Shown here: positions 1 to 10,570 of the stretch, piece by piece
Layout of the letters: each line of letters begins with the position of its first letter
How positions within the stretch are numbered: position 1 is the first letter of the stretch
From: Calonectria ilicicola
Lineage: Eukaryota > Ascomycota > Sordariomycetes > Hypocreales > Nectriaceae
NCBI GenBank assembly: GCA_020809705.1
Contig: CP085830.1
Span: 5,642,001-5,706,000 of the forward strand
Direction: 5' to 3'
Length of the DNA stretch: 64,000 nt
Notes under the pieces: generated by a model
What the model saw: only the letters and a program-made list of their open reading frames with translations
Told to the model about the DNA's origin: nothing
Databases searched by the model: none
Translations under genes and position numbers: made by a program

Positions 1-5
1 GTGAA

Positions 6-1208
6 ATGCCAAGTAGCAGCGATAAGCGAATTTGTGGTCTGCATATACCATACATACGACAACTAGCATTTGAAATGGCCAAAGTAAACAACTGGGATGG
101 TTTCATTTCGGGTGCGATTCGCCGACTCGGTCTTCCAATTTGTGACGGCAAAGAGGTGCCGAACACGGCGCGAACCTGGTTTGTGCCGCGTCCAAAGTTA
201 AAGAAGGTGCGAATCTGCGAGGCCTGCTATTTGGATTCAATAGCATTCACTCTATTTGAAGCCGAGTTTGAGCAATATAGCCCATCTTCTGGTTTCAGCG
301 GTCTGAAAGAGCTTGCCCTAAAGTCCAGCTGCGCCATGTCGAGATTATCAATCATCATTGCCTTGGGCATGGCCCTATTGCAACGCAAGTTCAGCGTCTT
401 TCGGGATGCAGCAGAAATCATCATGCCACATGTACCATGTACCGCTGATGGGATCATCGGCGGGAGTTGGTTTACATTGGTCGGTGGCTGCGATGGCTTC
501 AATGTCTGTGGGACTTGCTATGTGGGAATTGTAACGACAGTTGGCGCGGCCGACTATTTCGAGCGGGCAGACCGCCCACGCGATGATCTTGGCATGATTT
601 GCAGCCTTTGCCCTTGTACCCAGCAGAATATGCAGATGATGCTCAAGTTCATAGAGATGCGTGACAAGGGAGTTTTTGATATTTTCGAAAAACATGTTCG
701 AAAGTGGATTGACGTGACCCCATGCCCAGGCATCAATCCACGACCAAAGGGCAAGTGGTGGGGATATGTCGAGGCGGTGGCGTGCCCGGAGTGCTACCAT
801 GAGTTTCTCGCCAAGACGCCCCTCGGCGATACGGGTCCTTGCAAGAACGAGTACTGCGAGAACGATAATATTTGTCAAATGTGGTCACCACGGATGCGCA
901 AGATGTGGCTTGAGGTGTGCGATGCAGGACCGCCAGGGTCGCCCCAGTCTCGTGCAGCCCTTGAAAAATTCCGATTATTTGGAAATCATCGGATGCAAGT
1001 GTACAAAGAGACCATCATGGTAGTCGAGCAGATGGAGATGATGAAGCTAGCGAGAATACAGCTGGGGTGTGTACAAATGGAGGCCGGCGCTATAGAAGGC
1101 TCATGGGCAAAACAACAGCAGGGGCAAGCTACAATAGACCAAGCAAATAACCCGGAGCACTACCATCGGGTCGCCCAACTGAAAATTAGGTGGCTCCAAG
1201 TAGAATAA
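6..1208 (+). CDS. Cys-rich protein of unknown function, possibly 5' incomplete
   Basis: An open frame of 400 codons begins 6 bases from the left edge, so upstream exons may be missing. I do not recognise the family. The protein is cysteine-rich with many paired cysteines (CEAC, CGTC, CSLC, CPEC patterns, and a CKNEYC stretch), which suggests several zinc-binding sites. There is a hydrophobic stretch near residues 112-126 but no clear signal peptide. The C-terminal 60 residues are Gln/Glu-rich and probably helical. No intron is needed to read it. The real start could be upstream of the window. Confidence 0.6.
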   Translation: MPSSSDKRICGLHIPYIRQLAFEMAKVNNWDGFISGAIRRLGLPICDGKEVPNTARTWFVPRPKLKKVRICEACYLDSIAFTLFEAEFEQYSPSSGFSGLKELALKSSCAMSRLSIIIALGMALLQRKFSVFRDAAEIIMPHVPCTADGIIGGSWFTLVGGCDGFNVCGTCYVGIVTTVGAADYFERADRPRDDLGMICSLCPCTQQNMQMMLKFIEMRDKGVFDIFEKHVRKWIDVTPCPGINPRPKGKWWGYVEAVACPECYHEFLAKTPLGDTGPCKNEYCENDNICQMWSPRMRKMWLEVCDAGPPGSPQSRAALEKFRLFGNHRMQVYKETIMVVEQMEMMKLARIQLGCVQMEAGAIEGSWAKQQQGQATIDQANNPEHYHRVAQLKIRWLQVE

Positions 1209-1739
1209 CTAGTTGGTACAGGCTTGGTTGAATAATCTTGAATTTGGATTTTAGATAATACATAGTAATTACATTCAGTCGTAATATATTATACAGTTAG
1301 TTGCTGGTCTGCCCAACTGCCTCGCCTGGTGGTTCTATCCACGGGCGATGAATATCGTGCTTGCAGACAGCAATAGTCTAGCGGCGTGGCGACTTGATAT
1401 ACATTTGATTCGTGCAGCCCTTGCTCCCTCCTATGTCTGTGGAGCAGAGTATGCAGATTCCATAGCCTGTGTGATCCTATAATTAATCATAGTGGGGTCT
1501 TTCGCTGCAATTATACAGTAGATCATCCGGGACTGCAAAGTCCCGGCTCCTCATCGACCCAATGCGTTCAATCATTAATTAGACAGCCTGTCCGGCTCTT
1601 TGGTCGAAACACGTCATCGTCTGAGCCCAGTCGCATGCCTGGCGAGCCTGACCTTGATTGCAGCAGGCTGCGGCAGGCTAGTTTGTTGGTGTGACAGGTG
1701 TGCTGAGCGTTGCTGTCGCAGCTCGTCAACGTGAGCCGA
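1209..1739. other. Intergenic, no gene seen
   Basis: Between the Cys-rich protein and the 3' end of the membrane-protein gene. The first 100 bases are AT-rich and probably carry the 3' UTR of the first gene. I see no supported gene or repeat. Confidence 0.5.
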
Positions 1740-3046
1740 TTAGCGCAGAATGTGTGGAAAGTCTTCGTTTTCTGGCGACTTTTTATCCTGTGGCCAATGC
1801 GTCACATTTAGTTCAGTCAGGTCAAAACCATGTTCCGTGCTGTCAGACCACTCGGCTCCTCGGCTGTTTTGCCTTGATGAGGATGAAACACCCAGTGCCT
1901 CAACGCTTCCACCACTCTCGCCTCTCGGTGATCCCAAGTAACCTGCAAGTCTTTTGGAAATGGCGGGGAGCAACGGGCGTAGTGCTGGGAGCGCAACAAC
2001 GATAATTTGGGTCGCGACTTCAGCTGATCCGACGAGGTCTAACATTTAAACATTAGTTTGCTTCAACGGCTAATGAGCATCAGAACCCTTACAAGTGGTG
2101 AAGTTTGACAGCTTCAGGACCGAAAGCGTTAATCGAGCAACGCTGGCCACAATAGAAAGCGCGCCGACGGCAAAAATAGATATCAGGGCGATGGTTTCTT
2201 TTCGGGATATTGACTTTAAGCTCCTGAGCATTCCAAATGGCAAACCGAATACTATAATACTCAGACATTAGTCTCATACAAAAAAAAAACTGAACCTCGA
2301 GTTGTTCTTACCAAGCAGCTCGGCGAAGATGCCGAGAAACCAATTCACGTACAGCGAGGTTATACCCAGATAACACGATTGCGAAACAGACCTTGAAACG
2401 TAAAATGTCAGCATCGAGTATCGCCAGGGAAAACAATACATGACCACACATACCAATTTTCCGCAATGTCAGCTCCACACCAAAACAGGTCTATGAACCC
2501 AGTGGTCAAGAATGCAGCGATATTGTATGCAGTGATAACATACAGCCACTTCCTTAGCCCTTCTTCAGATATGGGAAATAGCTCGTTGTAAAATGCAAGC
2601 AAGCTGAATCTTGGAAAGTAAAAGCCCAAGTCGAAGATGACGTTAGCAGCATACAACCACTGCATCGCGAGTTAGATCATGGCTTGGTTCATGGAGCAAA
2701 GATGTGGATAGCAGGGATGTAGAGGCGTACATGAAAGGAAGAAGCATTGTCGTAACTGCTAAAACCAGCGTCATCTTTCTTGAACGAGTAAGTGTCCCCG
2801 ACAACCAGGGTGAGGAACGATAGCCAGGCGAGAAAAAGAAAGATCTCGGAGAGCCAAAACGAGAACATTCGCTTCCATGTCCTCACCGCAAGCCGGATGC
2901 AAATGACCAGGAGGGATACTCCAACCAATACCCATTCCACAGTCTAAGAAGAAAAAGAAGAAAAAGTTGTCAGTGGCAAGTAAGCTTACAGTGCGTGATT
3001 GATTGGTGGTAGAACAAACCAGGTATGTCTTCGTTGTCAGGGCCAT
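1740..3046 (-). CDS. PTH11-type rhodopsin-domain integral membrane protein
   Basis: Reconstructed as six exons: 3046-2990, 2943-2731, 2659-2454, 2391-2312, 2251-2093 and 2038-1740. They total exactly 338 codons, and every junction has GT..AG ends and compatible phase. The 337-residue product opens with a TVEWVLVG membrane segment and runs through several hydrophobic helices. It contains the family-typical segments FPRFSLLAFYNELFP, the VFGLPFGMLRSLK loop followed by ALISIFAVGALSIVASVARL, and VALPALRPLLP. This is the fungal rhodopsin-domain (DUF3723/PTH11-like) receptor family, thought to sense surface or host cues. The tail is hydrophilic. The short AT-rich introns hide it from simple ORF reading. 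Ligand unknown. Confidence 0.8.
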
Positions 3047-5590
3047 GTTCGTCGGTCAAGAGTAGGATCGGGAAAATGCGTCCGCTGGACGAAACGAGTG
3101 CGGGTATTTCGTATCCCACTGCCACTGCCGGATGAACTGTTTGCTTGGCACATGAATACGCGTATCGTTTAAGGTATCATCTTGCCCATCCTCCCCTTTT
3201 TTTTCTTTTTCCCTCAAATCGCGCTTTTCCACTTTTCTTGGCATTTGGAGGAGGGTTGAGAAGATATGGAGGAGAGAGGGCGGGAAAGTGGCGCGAACCG
3301 CTAGCCCGCGCCAGGAGCTGAAATCAGATGGCTTTATTGATCTTGCGCCGCAGTAGGGTCCAGCTTTTTGACCGGGACCGATTAGCCGGCTTGGGTATAG
3401 CCTCGCCTGTTAATATGATGCGGCACAGACACTAGATGGCTGCGCAGGGATGCTAGTTCTTCATCGGCCAGTTTCGCTGAAGCCCTGAATATCTTACCGA
3501 AACTCAAATGCGGAATGGCCCCTTTCGCTGCTGGGTCAGGCCATGTTGCATCCGTACAGGCGCTAATTTCATTGACCAGCCGGGCCCATCGCATTCTCAG
3601 GACATGGTTTCTGGCCCAGGCAGCGACACAACGGATCTCGGCTCATCCAATCCGGGTAACGGGAAGCTATCGCGGCCAGGATGTGATCCTTGGCCCAGCC
3701 CTACACCTCTTGGTCGTCAGCCATTCGATTAAAATACAATCGGATCGCCACCGACCAGGGCGATTGTGGCACACCAAAACCGTGCGAGTTAGACCAAGAT
3801 TGCACGAACTGGTCAAAGCGCGTTTCAAGCTTGGCCACCATTGCTGAAGAAGTGGTTTGGCTCATGAAACAACGATGCATTTTGGGTATACATAAAATCG
3901 TCTGGCATCACGCACTGCGCCATCAAGTCAGGCTAGGCAATATATCCGACAAGAGTCAGGCTGTTCTGACACAGTCAAGCTAAAAATGCACATCGGCTTT
4001 CAGCCGAGGGGCAAGTTGACCGAGAGTTTGTGGCTTTAGAATTGCAGATGAACCCAGATAATGAGGCCTAGTCCGGAGCATATTGTACACACGGTTTAAA
4101 CAGGCGCCACACCGCATGCTACTACACTTGCGGCTTTGTCGGCATCGTGCCCCTAAGCTCTCAGGCGATTGTCTGAGGTTGTGGGATGACGTGCTGATAT
4201 GGATGGCAGCGGCTCGTGCCATACTAGGCGGCATCTCGCAAAGCCTACTGGTTGGCTGCCGTCGGAGTGTTTCTCTTTTTTCTTCTTCTTCTTTTTTTAG
4301 ATACACGATAAAGCCCAGTCACTTCGATCGGAGTTTTACTTTTTTTTATTTTTATCCTCATACCAGTAGCTAACTTTGCCATGCTACGATGGATATGGAT
4401 TCGAATATGCTAGCCACGCACAGTCATTCGGCAACAACCCTATGCGAAAGCAACCACAAATGAAATATTGTGGCATCGGTCGCGAAGTCTTATTCCCGAT
4501 AGAATGGAGTAAAAAATTTTAATTTTCATGGCCAGTCGACCTTGAATTGAGATTCCTGTAGGTGTGGCGAGTCCAACGCCCAGTGCACTCGCCTCCGAGA
4601 TCATTGGAGGCCCTGCCTTGACTACGACAGTCATTTCATCTTGAAGACAGTAAAACCCTTCACGATAAATTAACTGATTAGATTTCCTAGTCATGGAACC
4701 TTGACCCTGGTAATCTCAAATCAGAATGGCGTTGTTAACGGAAAAACTCACTTGCACTACCTACCTTGTCGGCGAGGTTGGATCTCTGACAGTCGCGGTT
4801 GTGTGTCGCTTGGATGAGCAAGGATTAAAATCTGGAAGCAATATCGACAAGGATTTAAGAATATACATCCTATACATTTCGCCTCCAACCCGATACGGAT
4901 CGTTCGATGACGCACATATTTATTTTACATATATGCAAGGTGAACCCCTTAGGATGACATCGATTCCTTTCAGCCCTACCAGTCACCACCCATCTCTCGC
5001 GATGCCATGTTTCGTGGGCAGTGTCGTTTCCATTTCCGTTTTTTGGTACCAAATTCCACCACCCAAACGTTCCATATTGCATGGGTGATGGGATCAATCA
5101 TGGCACAAACATTTTATAGGCGCCCCTCGTGAAAACGTGTCTAGGATTGGTCGATTGATGGGCATCTGAATATACGCTCATAATTGTCACGTATGTGCAC
5201 CTTATGATATTATATCTTGACTTCCCGACTATGCCTCAGCTCACTGCGTCGGGGAGCCTTGGAGCACCTACAAGAGTGGTAAACTGAGATGATCAAAACG
5301 AGTATTATAGAACTGATTTCTTATTCTCCACATCGCTGCATAATTCTCCTCTCTCAATCATGGCTAAATATGTGTTGGGGGAAAATCTATTCATAATAAC
5401 AAATATCTTCGCCACTACATCCACATGCCTCATGTCCTGTTCTTATACCCAGCCATTCATGATCCATCAAACAGGTGGATTGAAAAACGAATGCAGAATC
5501 CCCCTGAATCCGCGTTCATCATCTAGCAGGGTCATTTACATCTCGTCCGCGTTGGACTCCGCTCCCTGAGGCTAATAAATTAAATTCATT
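3047..5590. other. Long intergenic region with one decayed ORF
   Basis: About 2.5 kb without a convincing intact gene. Pyrimidine tracts occur near 3195-3230 and 4270-4295. A coding-like but interrupted minus-strand stretch at 3569-3865 is listed separately. Short open frames elsewhere here (for example 4726-5088) lack recognisable composition or motifs. Confidence 0.5.
3569..3865 (-). pseudogene. Decayed ORF, unknown family
   Basis: Reading from an ATG at 3865, the minus strand gives about 98 residues with protein-like composition (segments KLETRFDQFVQSW and PWSVAIRLYFNRMADD). It is broken once, by a TAG at 3701-3703, and ends at a TGA at 3569. GC content looks higher than in the surroundings. 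I do not know the family. It may be an exon fragment of a lost gene or part of a mobile element. Confidence 0.3.
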
Positions 5591-6313
5591 TCAATCATCA
5601 CGCTTCCAGGTGAGCTGCACCTCCGCGCATGACTTCCCAAAGTCATGCCAGTCCAGCGCAGACCATTTTTCTGGGCGCTCCGAAGATTCAATAAAATGCT
5701 TTAGAGCTAGCGCAGCTTGGCTAGCCCATCTCTTCGCACTAACACGACCTACACCCGTGGCAAGCGGTGTCATTAGAACATTTCTAATTGTGTTGGCATG
5801 TTCTCGTGGGTGACCCAATTCGATCATTCTGTTATGCTTATCAATTTTGCATAGCAAACTCCAAATGCACCCGTATACGACCTCACGGTCCCAGCGGACG
5901 TCCTCTGGCATACGCATAGTTGGGCAAAGAGCGATGCGGCGCGTACCCCAGACATTTTGAGAACGAGCGTCAAACTCGGTTGGGATATGAACTAGCGTGC
6001 ATGACCCCGGAGGCGCGAAGCCATGCCACTCCTCATAGAGGTATTTTTGGGCGACACGAGTCAGCGCGAGGTAATCATCTTTTGGAGACAAGGCACGCGA
6101 GATGGCATCGTCGAAGGCGCCATCGAGACGACCATACGAGTTGGCGGGTGAGACAATGGTGTCGAAGTGAACCGAGGACGGGAGGTTTGCCAAAGAGCAG
6201 GTATGGATCTCGAACTGGAATGATGAGGGCAAATGTGAACGGGCCGTTTCTCTGAAGGCATCAGCGAACTGCTCCTCCATACAGAGCAGATGAAACTTGG
6301 GAAAAGGCGGCAT
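5591..6313 (-). CDS. Macro-domain (ADP-ribose-binding-like) protein
   Basis: Single-exon protein of 240 residues. A SPANSYGRLDGAFDDAISRA motif near residues 55-74 matches the ADP-ribose-binding loop of macro domains (usually N-A-A-N-x-x-x-x-x-G-G-G-V). A downstream PLATGVGRVSAKRWASQAA stretch matches the second phosphate-binding loop and following helix. It belongs to the fungal macro-domain-like group, which is expected to bind or hydrolyse ADP-ribose derivatives. The first loop lacks the usual triple-glycine turn, so catalysis is uncertain. The start is the first ATG of the frame, and nothing upstream in frame looks coding. Confidence 0.75.
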   Translation of the reverse strand: MPPFPKFHLLCMEEQFADAFRETARSHLPSSFQFEIHTCSLANLPSSVHFDTIVSPANSYGRLDGAFDDAISRALSPKDDYLALTRVAQKYLYEEWHGFAPPGSCTLVHIPTEFDARSQNVWGTRRIALCPTMRMPEDVRWDREVVYGCIWSLLCKIDKHNRMIELGHPREHANTIRNVLMTPLATGVGRVSAKRWASQAALALKHFIESSERPEKWSALDWHDFGKSCAEVQLTWKRDD

Positions 6314-7320
6314 CGTGAGTGTTTTCCGTGATGATGATGGATGGTGAGGCTGAGGAGAATTGGTGACCCACGCTGCGGGGAGAAAAAGTGGGAAAACGAA
6401 AAAGATGGGTCGAAGTCATGCGGAGATGATTCGTGTCAGAAATTAGAATCATGCCAAGTTTCCATGTCGTGTATGCGGATAATATCCGGAATTATTGGGC
6501 TTGTAGTCATCATTCATGGTCAATCCAAACATCCAGAGTTGCATCTCCCTGGTGTCTTTCGCGAGGCGGAACCCAAGTCTACTAACCGACCGAACCAGCC
6601 AAAATCAAGGCATGATCTTCGTATGCAAATCGAAGGTGACAGTTAGGCCTGATGATGATACTAGTCGTCAAGATAAGGCTGATGGAACCGCACTCTTGTA
6701 TGCCCTCCAAAATGGTCATCAAAGAATCACCAAAATTTTGATGAAAAATGGGACCAACGCTAAATCTCAACACGCTTGTGAAGAAATTCTTCTCATCCAA
6801 GCCCCAAAGATGTTTCATGATTGAACCGCCCCAATACCTACTGAACAAGAAGCAAGGGTAAATCCTGACAATTTAAGAAACTAAGGAAGTTTTCCTTCTC
6901 CAGGCATAGTCGTAAAGTCATCATCGAGACTCTCATGCAGATTAAGGCGCGCATCGATTCCGTGAATAATACAGATGTTTCACTCTTCACATACGCACGC
7001 ACATTGTGCAGGCAGAGATTCCATTGTTAGGCTTTTCATTGATATGAGGCACAAGTTGATCAAAGGGTCAAAAACCGCCAGGCGGACAAAGCTTTGCAGT
7101 CAGGGCATATCAGTGACATCGTGTGAAAACGCCTTTTGTCAGTACTAGATTATGATTGCACACATGAGTAATACTCTATTTCTCTATGACCCTGACTTTT
7201 TTGGCAGCACCAAAATGGCAAAAGTAAAATATAAGTTATGTCGGCAATGGCCATCTTGCTTTTGCAAGCTAATGAATCTTCATGGGCGTTTCGGTTTTTT
7301 TAAATGACATATTTGCCTTA
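6314..7320. other. Intergenic with an ankyrin relic
   Basis: Holds the ankyrin-like fragment described separately (6672-6770). The remainder, including the 3' flank of the thioesterase gene, shows no supported gene. Confidence 0.45.
6672..6770 (+). pseudogene. Single ankyrin-repeat fragment
   Basis: About 33 codons match one ankyrin repeat: D-x-x-x-G-T-A-L-L-x-A-x-x-N-G-H, then I-x-K-I-L-x-x-x-G-x-N. No further repeats, domain partners or plausible splice sites surround it. I read it as the relic of a larger ankyrin protein rather than a working gene. Confidence 0.4.
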
Positions 7321-7914
7321 TTAGAGCAGTTTGGGCAATGAACCGGCCCATTTCGGCTCAATGAAAAGACCAGTTGCTTCAACCAACACTTGTCCCTCGA
7401 CATTCTCAACTACTCCGCGAACCCATGCCTTTCGACCTTCAACTTCGGTGACATCAGCACGAATTATTATGACGCTGTTGACAGGTATTGGGCTTTTGTA
7501 GTTGACGTTGAGGTTTGCCGTGACTGAAATCTTGCCGGTCAATCGAGGGAAACTTGCTCTCCCCATACACTCATCCAATAAGACAGCAGAGAGACCACCG
7601 TGTACTATGCCAGCGTGTCCGGCGAGGTTTTGACCGAGGTGGTAAAAGATGAGGAGAGATCCGGTTTCGTCATCGGCGTAGACGAAAGGCGGTACTGAGA
7701 TGACGCCAGGGCCAGCCAGGGTCGTAGCAGTCAAATGGTTTTCAACGTGCTCCTCTTGTACAGATAAAACATAGCGAGTCAGCTTGAAACCTTCCCTTTT
7801 CTGGAACTCAATCGCTGATGGATGGCTAGTTGCTATGGCTTCCAGCTGCTCGGCGTAGTTCTCAGCTTTGCCATTAAGTGTGGGAAGTTCGTCCGAAGAA
7901 GTTTGCGTCGACAT
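7321..7914 (-). CDS. Hotdog-fold acyl-CoA thioesterase (4HBT/THEM4-like)
   Basis: Intronless gene for 197 residues. The core holds the hallmark HGGLSAVLLDECMGRASF segment (near residues 105-122), where the active-site loop and the acidic residue at the start of the central hotdog helix lie. It is followed by beta strands ISVTANLNVNYKSPIPV and VIIIRADVTEVEGRKAWVRG. This is the PaaI/THEM4-type thioesterase family, which hydrolyses fatty or aromatic acyl-CoA esters. No targeting peptide is obvious. Neighbours give no functional context. Confidence 0.8.
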   Translation of the reverse strand: MSTQTSSDELPTLNGKAENYAEQLEAIATSHPSAIEFQKREGFKLTRYVLSVQEEHVENHLTATTLAGPGVISVPPFVYADDETGSLLIFYHLGQNLAGHAGIVHGGLSAVLLDECMGRASFPRLTGKISVTANLNVNYKSPIPVNSVIIIRADVTEVEGRKAWVRGVVENVEGQVLVEATGLFIEPKWAGSLPKLL

Positions 7915-8937
7915 GTTTTAATCAAATGAGAAAAGCTATACGAATAGAGGTGGTTGAAATGGCAAATTTGGAAGTAGACAATAAGAACGATGGTTCTTTT
8001 TTGCCCCAACAATTTTTATCACATTTCCACCGCCCTTGGGATGACAATGCGGCTATGAAGTTCGGTGAGTGGGGCCCAAAAAATGCCTCATTGCAAATCT
8101 TAGACACAGTTAGCAATCTCATAGTGATGATTCTCCTCCAAGGTAACAAGTTCTCGACTTCAACCAAAGATACATTTTCCATGGTGCTAGAGTCTGCATA
8201 AATGCTCAGGAGGTCTTTTTTTAGATTCCCGTTTGGGTATAGTCTATAAAATGGTGGGGACGCCCTCAAGAATCCCACGGTTGGTCATAACCCACCAGAT
8301 TCTCCAACAACACCGAGGCGCTTATCAGCTAGCTTAAGAATGATATTGTCACTCAAGATTGGACTTGATATATAATTACAGCTCCAGGTACCATCCATAA
8401 ACAAAATATCAACACTGCATGGGTTGGATGAGAGAATTAAACATATTTTAAAGGTGAGATCGTTGTCATGATACAAAGGCGGCATGAACATGAAGTCAGA
8501 TCCGAATGCCATCAAGCGATGCGTGGCTATATAAGCAAATAGAATGAACCAAGGTCCAACCCAACGGTTCAAATAATTTAACGAGTAAAAAGGATCTTCA
8601 ATTGGCAGCTATATTTGCCAGATTAATTTCTTCGCCAAGTTATGTCATCTCGTCATGATTCATCCTCCCTCACACGCCCCACTTCTTTGACCAATCCCAT
8701 GCTCCACCAAAACGACTCCAAAGCCGGTTCTCCAACAAGCCACCGTCACATCGCCCAGTTCTTGTTTGGGCAATGACGTATGCATTCATGTCGCAACCTC
8801 GTCATCAGGTTTCTTGTCTGACCTTGAAATTCAAAGCATACATTTAAGTTCTCCGACAAGTCCTCTTTTCATTCCTTTCTTTTGTAATGATTCCTTAAAC
8901 TCACTCATCCATCCAGTACAATCCCATCTTTACAACC
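7915..8937. other. Intergenic, no gene seen
   Basis: Region between the divergent thioesterase gene and the small basic-protein gene. The right 300 bases are pyrimidine-rich upstream of the 8938 start and probably serve as its promoter and 5' UTR. Confidence 0.45.
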
Positions 8938-9442
8938 ATGCCCCCATCCCCAACGCAGGTATATCACACACTTTGCTTTGCCATTATCAAATCCAGTTTG
9001 CTAACAAGATACCAACCAGCCCGCTCCCACACGACGTGGCAAAGCCAGAAACGATGAGGATAGCGATGACCAGGTATTCTTCGATCAAGACGATCCCGAA
9101 ACTAGTGAGAATCAGGGAGGGGAGGAAAAACAGGTTGCTCCAAAATCCAAAAAGGCAGGTGCACAGAAAAAGGCTGCACGACGTAAAAGGCCCTCATGGA
9201 TTGATGATGCTCCACAAAATTACAATCAAATGGCCCAAGGCAACTGGAATCCACAGCAACAGCAAGTACAGCAGCAAGGCGGTGGTGGTAAGAGCGATGC
9301 CATGAAACTGCGCCTCGACTTGAACTTGGAGGTCGAGATTGAGCTCAAGGCTAGAATTCATGGTGATCTGACCCTTACACTACTGTAAGTTGAATACACT
9401 CCCTCGTATGAGCTTTAACTAATGAAATACGTTAGGAATTAG
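8938..9442 (+). CDS. Small conserved fungal protein with C-terminal amphipathic repeat
   Basis: Three exons (8938-8958, 9020-9384, 9436-9442) give 131 codons including stop. Residues 8-60 are charged and rich in Asp/Glu, then Lys/Arg. A Gln-rich linker follows, and the last 27 residues alternate charged and hydrophobic positions (KLRLDLNLEVEIELKARIHG, then DLTLTLLN). That C-terminal pattern is widely conserved in small filamentous-fungal proteins of unknown role. The final exon is only 7 nt (one base plus AAT TAG). If its intron is retained, the frame stops at 9386-9388 with one residue fewer, so either form is nearly identical. Confidence 0.7.
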
Positions 9443-9973
9443 AATATCTTGGGCGCACTTTAGGTTCAGTGAGAAGGACTAATTGGGATCTTGTTCAGGC
9501 TGCCTGTAAAATCCCATTTCCTTCATGTTATGCAACAAAGAATCTTTTCTTGGGAGAAGCGCATATGGAAATTCAACAATTATCTTCTTGTAAAAAACAT
9601 TGTAATTATAGAACATTGCACAAGGTTGAGATGGCGTTAAAATGGGTGGATAGTGAGTCAATGGAACTATTACCGGATATTTCAACTCTCATTCAAAACT
9701 GTGGTTGCCCAGGTCGCTTCACACTGAAAGCATCAAGGCCATGGCAATAGAAATTTATTCTAGTCATAATCGTATTTTTTTTTTCAGCGGAAAATACCCC
9801 ACGCATCGTTTGCCAATCAACCCTATCAGCAAAATTTCTTTTCTTCCCGCGCAGATACATCAGGCTAGATGTCACATGTTTATCGTCGAATCGTTATCTG
9901 GATATGAGCAGGATTTATCCGGAAGCAATGGCGTAATTACGCGAATAGAATTGACCTGCGTCCCATCCTTGAA
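9443..9973. other. Intergenic, no gene seen
   Basis: Lies between two convergently transcribed genes and is AT-rich. The two short open frames here have no motif or splice support. Confidence 0.45.
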
Positions 9974-10459
9974 TTACTTCGATTCCGGTACGCAGTTGAA
10001 ACAGTCAGGAGAATGCCAAATGTAATGTTGAAACGGATAATAAGTCCATGGGCTATTATTGATGCCGTTGTAGCAGGTGCCAGAGTAGAGCATGAGGTAT
10101 CTGCATTCTGGGTTGACTCTGCATGCTGCGGCACAATCTTCGAGGTTGTTGATTGTGCTCAAAGTGAGAATGGTTCCATCTGGAAGGCCACCCTGTCGAC
10201 CATCACAGTTGCCATCGGGGATATCAGGAGGAGGGCTTATAGCAGTGCACTTGAGCTTAGGAGTGGCCGTGGTTGTAGTTGTAGTCAAGGTTGTAGTAGT
10301 GGTGGTTTTGGTAGACAAGGTGGTGCTGGATGGGCGTATCGATGAAGTCGTCGTGGCCTTAATGGTGGAGGAAGTGCAAGACTTTTGCGGGCGACGTGCT
10401 TCGGCTGTTCCTGCAAGGAAGGCACCAGCCAGAATAGTACAGAAACTAGTAATCTTCAT
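9974..10459 (-). CDS. Secreted Thr-rich protein with PAN/Apple-like cysteine module
   Basis: I start translation at 10459, where a signal peptide begins (MKITSFCTILAGAFLAGTAEA). The longer frame back to 10570 would put 37 unlikely residues in front and would contain the TATA box (CTATATAAG, about 10533-10541). The 161-residue product has a Thr/Ser run (residues 28-68), probably O-glycosylated. A cysteine module follows with NLEDCAAACRVNPECRYLML and a late CFNC, resembling PAN/Apple or WSC-type carbohydrate-binding modules. Likely a secreted or wall-associated small protein. Confidence 0.65.
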   Translation of the reverse strand: MKITSFCTILAGAFLAGTAEARRPQKSCTSSTIKATTTSSIRPSSTTLSTKTTTTTTLTTTTTTATPKLKCTAISPPPDIPDGNCDGRQGGLPDGTILTLSTINNLEDCAAACRVNPECRYLMLYSGTCYNGINNSPWTYYPFQHYIWHSPDCFNCVPESK

Positions 10460-10532
10460 CTTGAATTGAAGTCGATGATTATTTGCTAGCTCCAAGAAGC
10501 AAGAGTTTGAGAGAGTTTTGATTCCTCGTGTG

Positions 10533-10541
10533 CTTATATAG
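10533..10541 (-). promoter_or_regulatory. TATA box of the secreted Thr-rich protein
   Basis: CTATATAAG on the minus strand, about 75-80 bases upstream of the chosen ATG at 10459. This supports the shorter start carrying the signal peptide. Confidence 0.5.
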
Positions 10542-10570
10542 AGCCAACGAACATAGCGGCATGGTCTCAA

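Noticed and set aside
227..1023. Open frames antisense to or overlapping the first gene
   Set aside because: They lie within the Cys-rich coding sequence and show no independent motif, so they are shadows.
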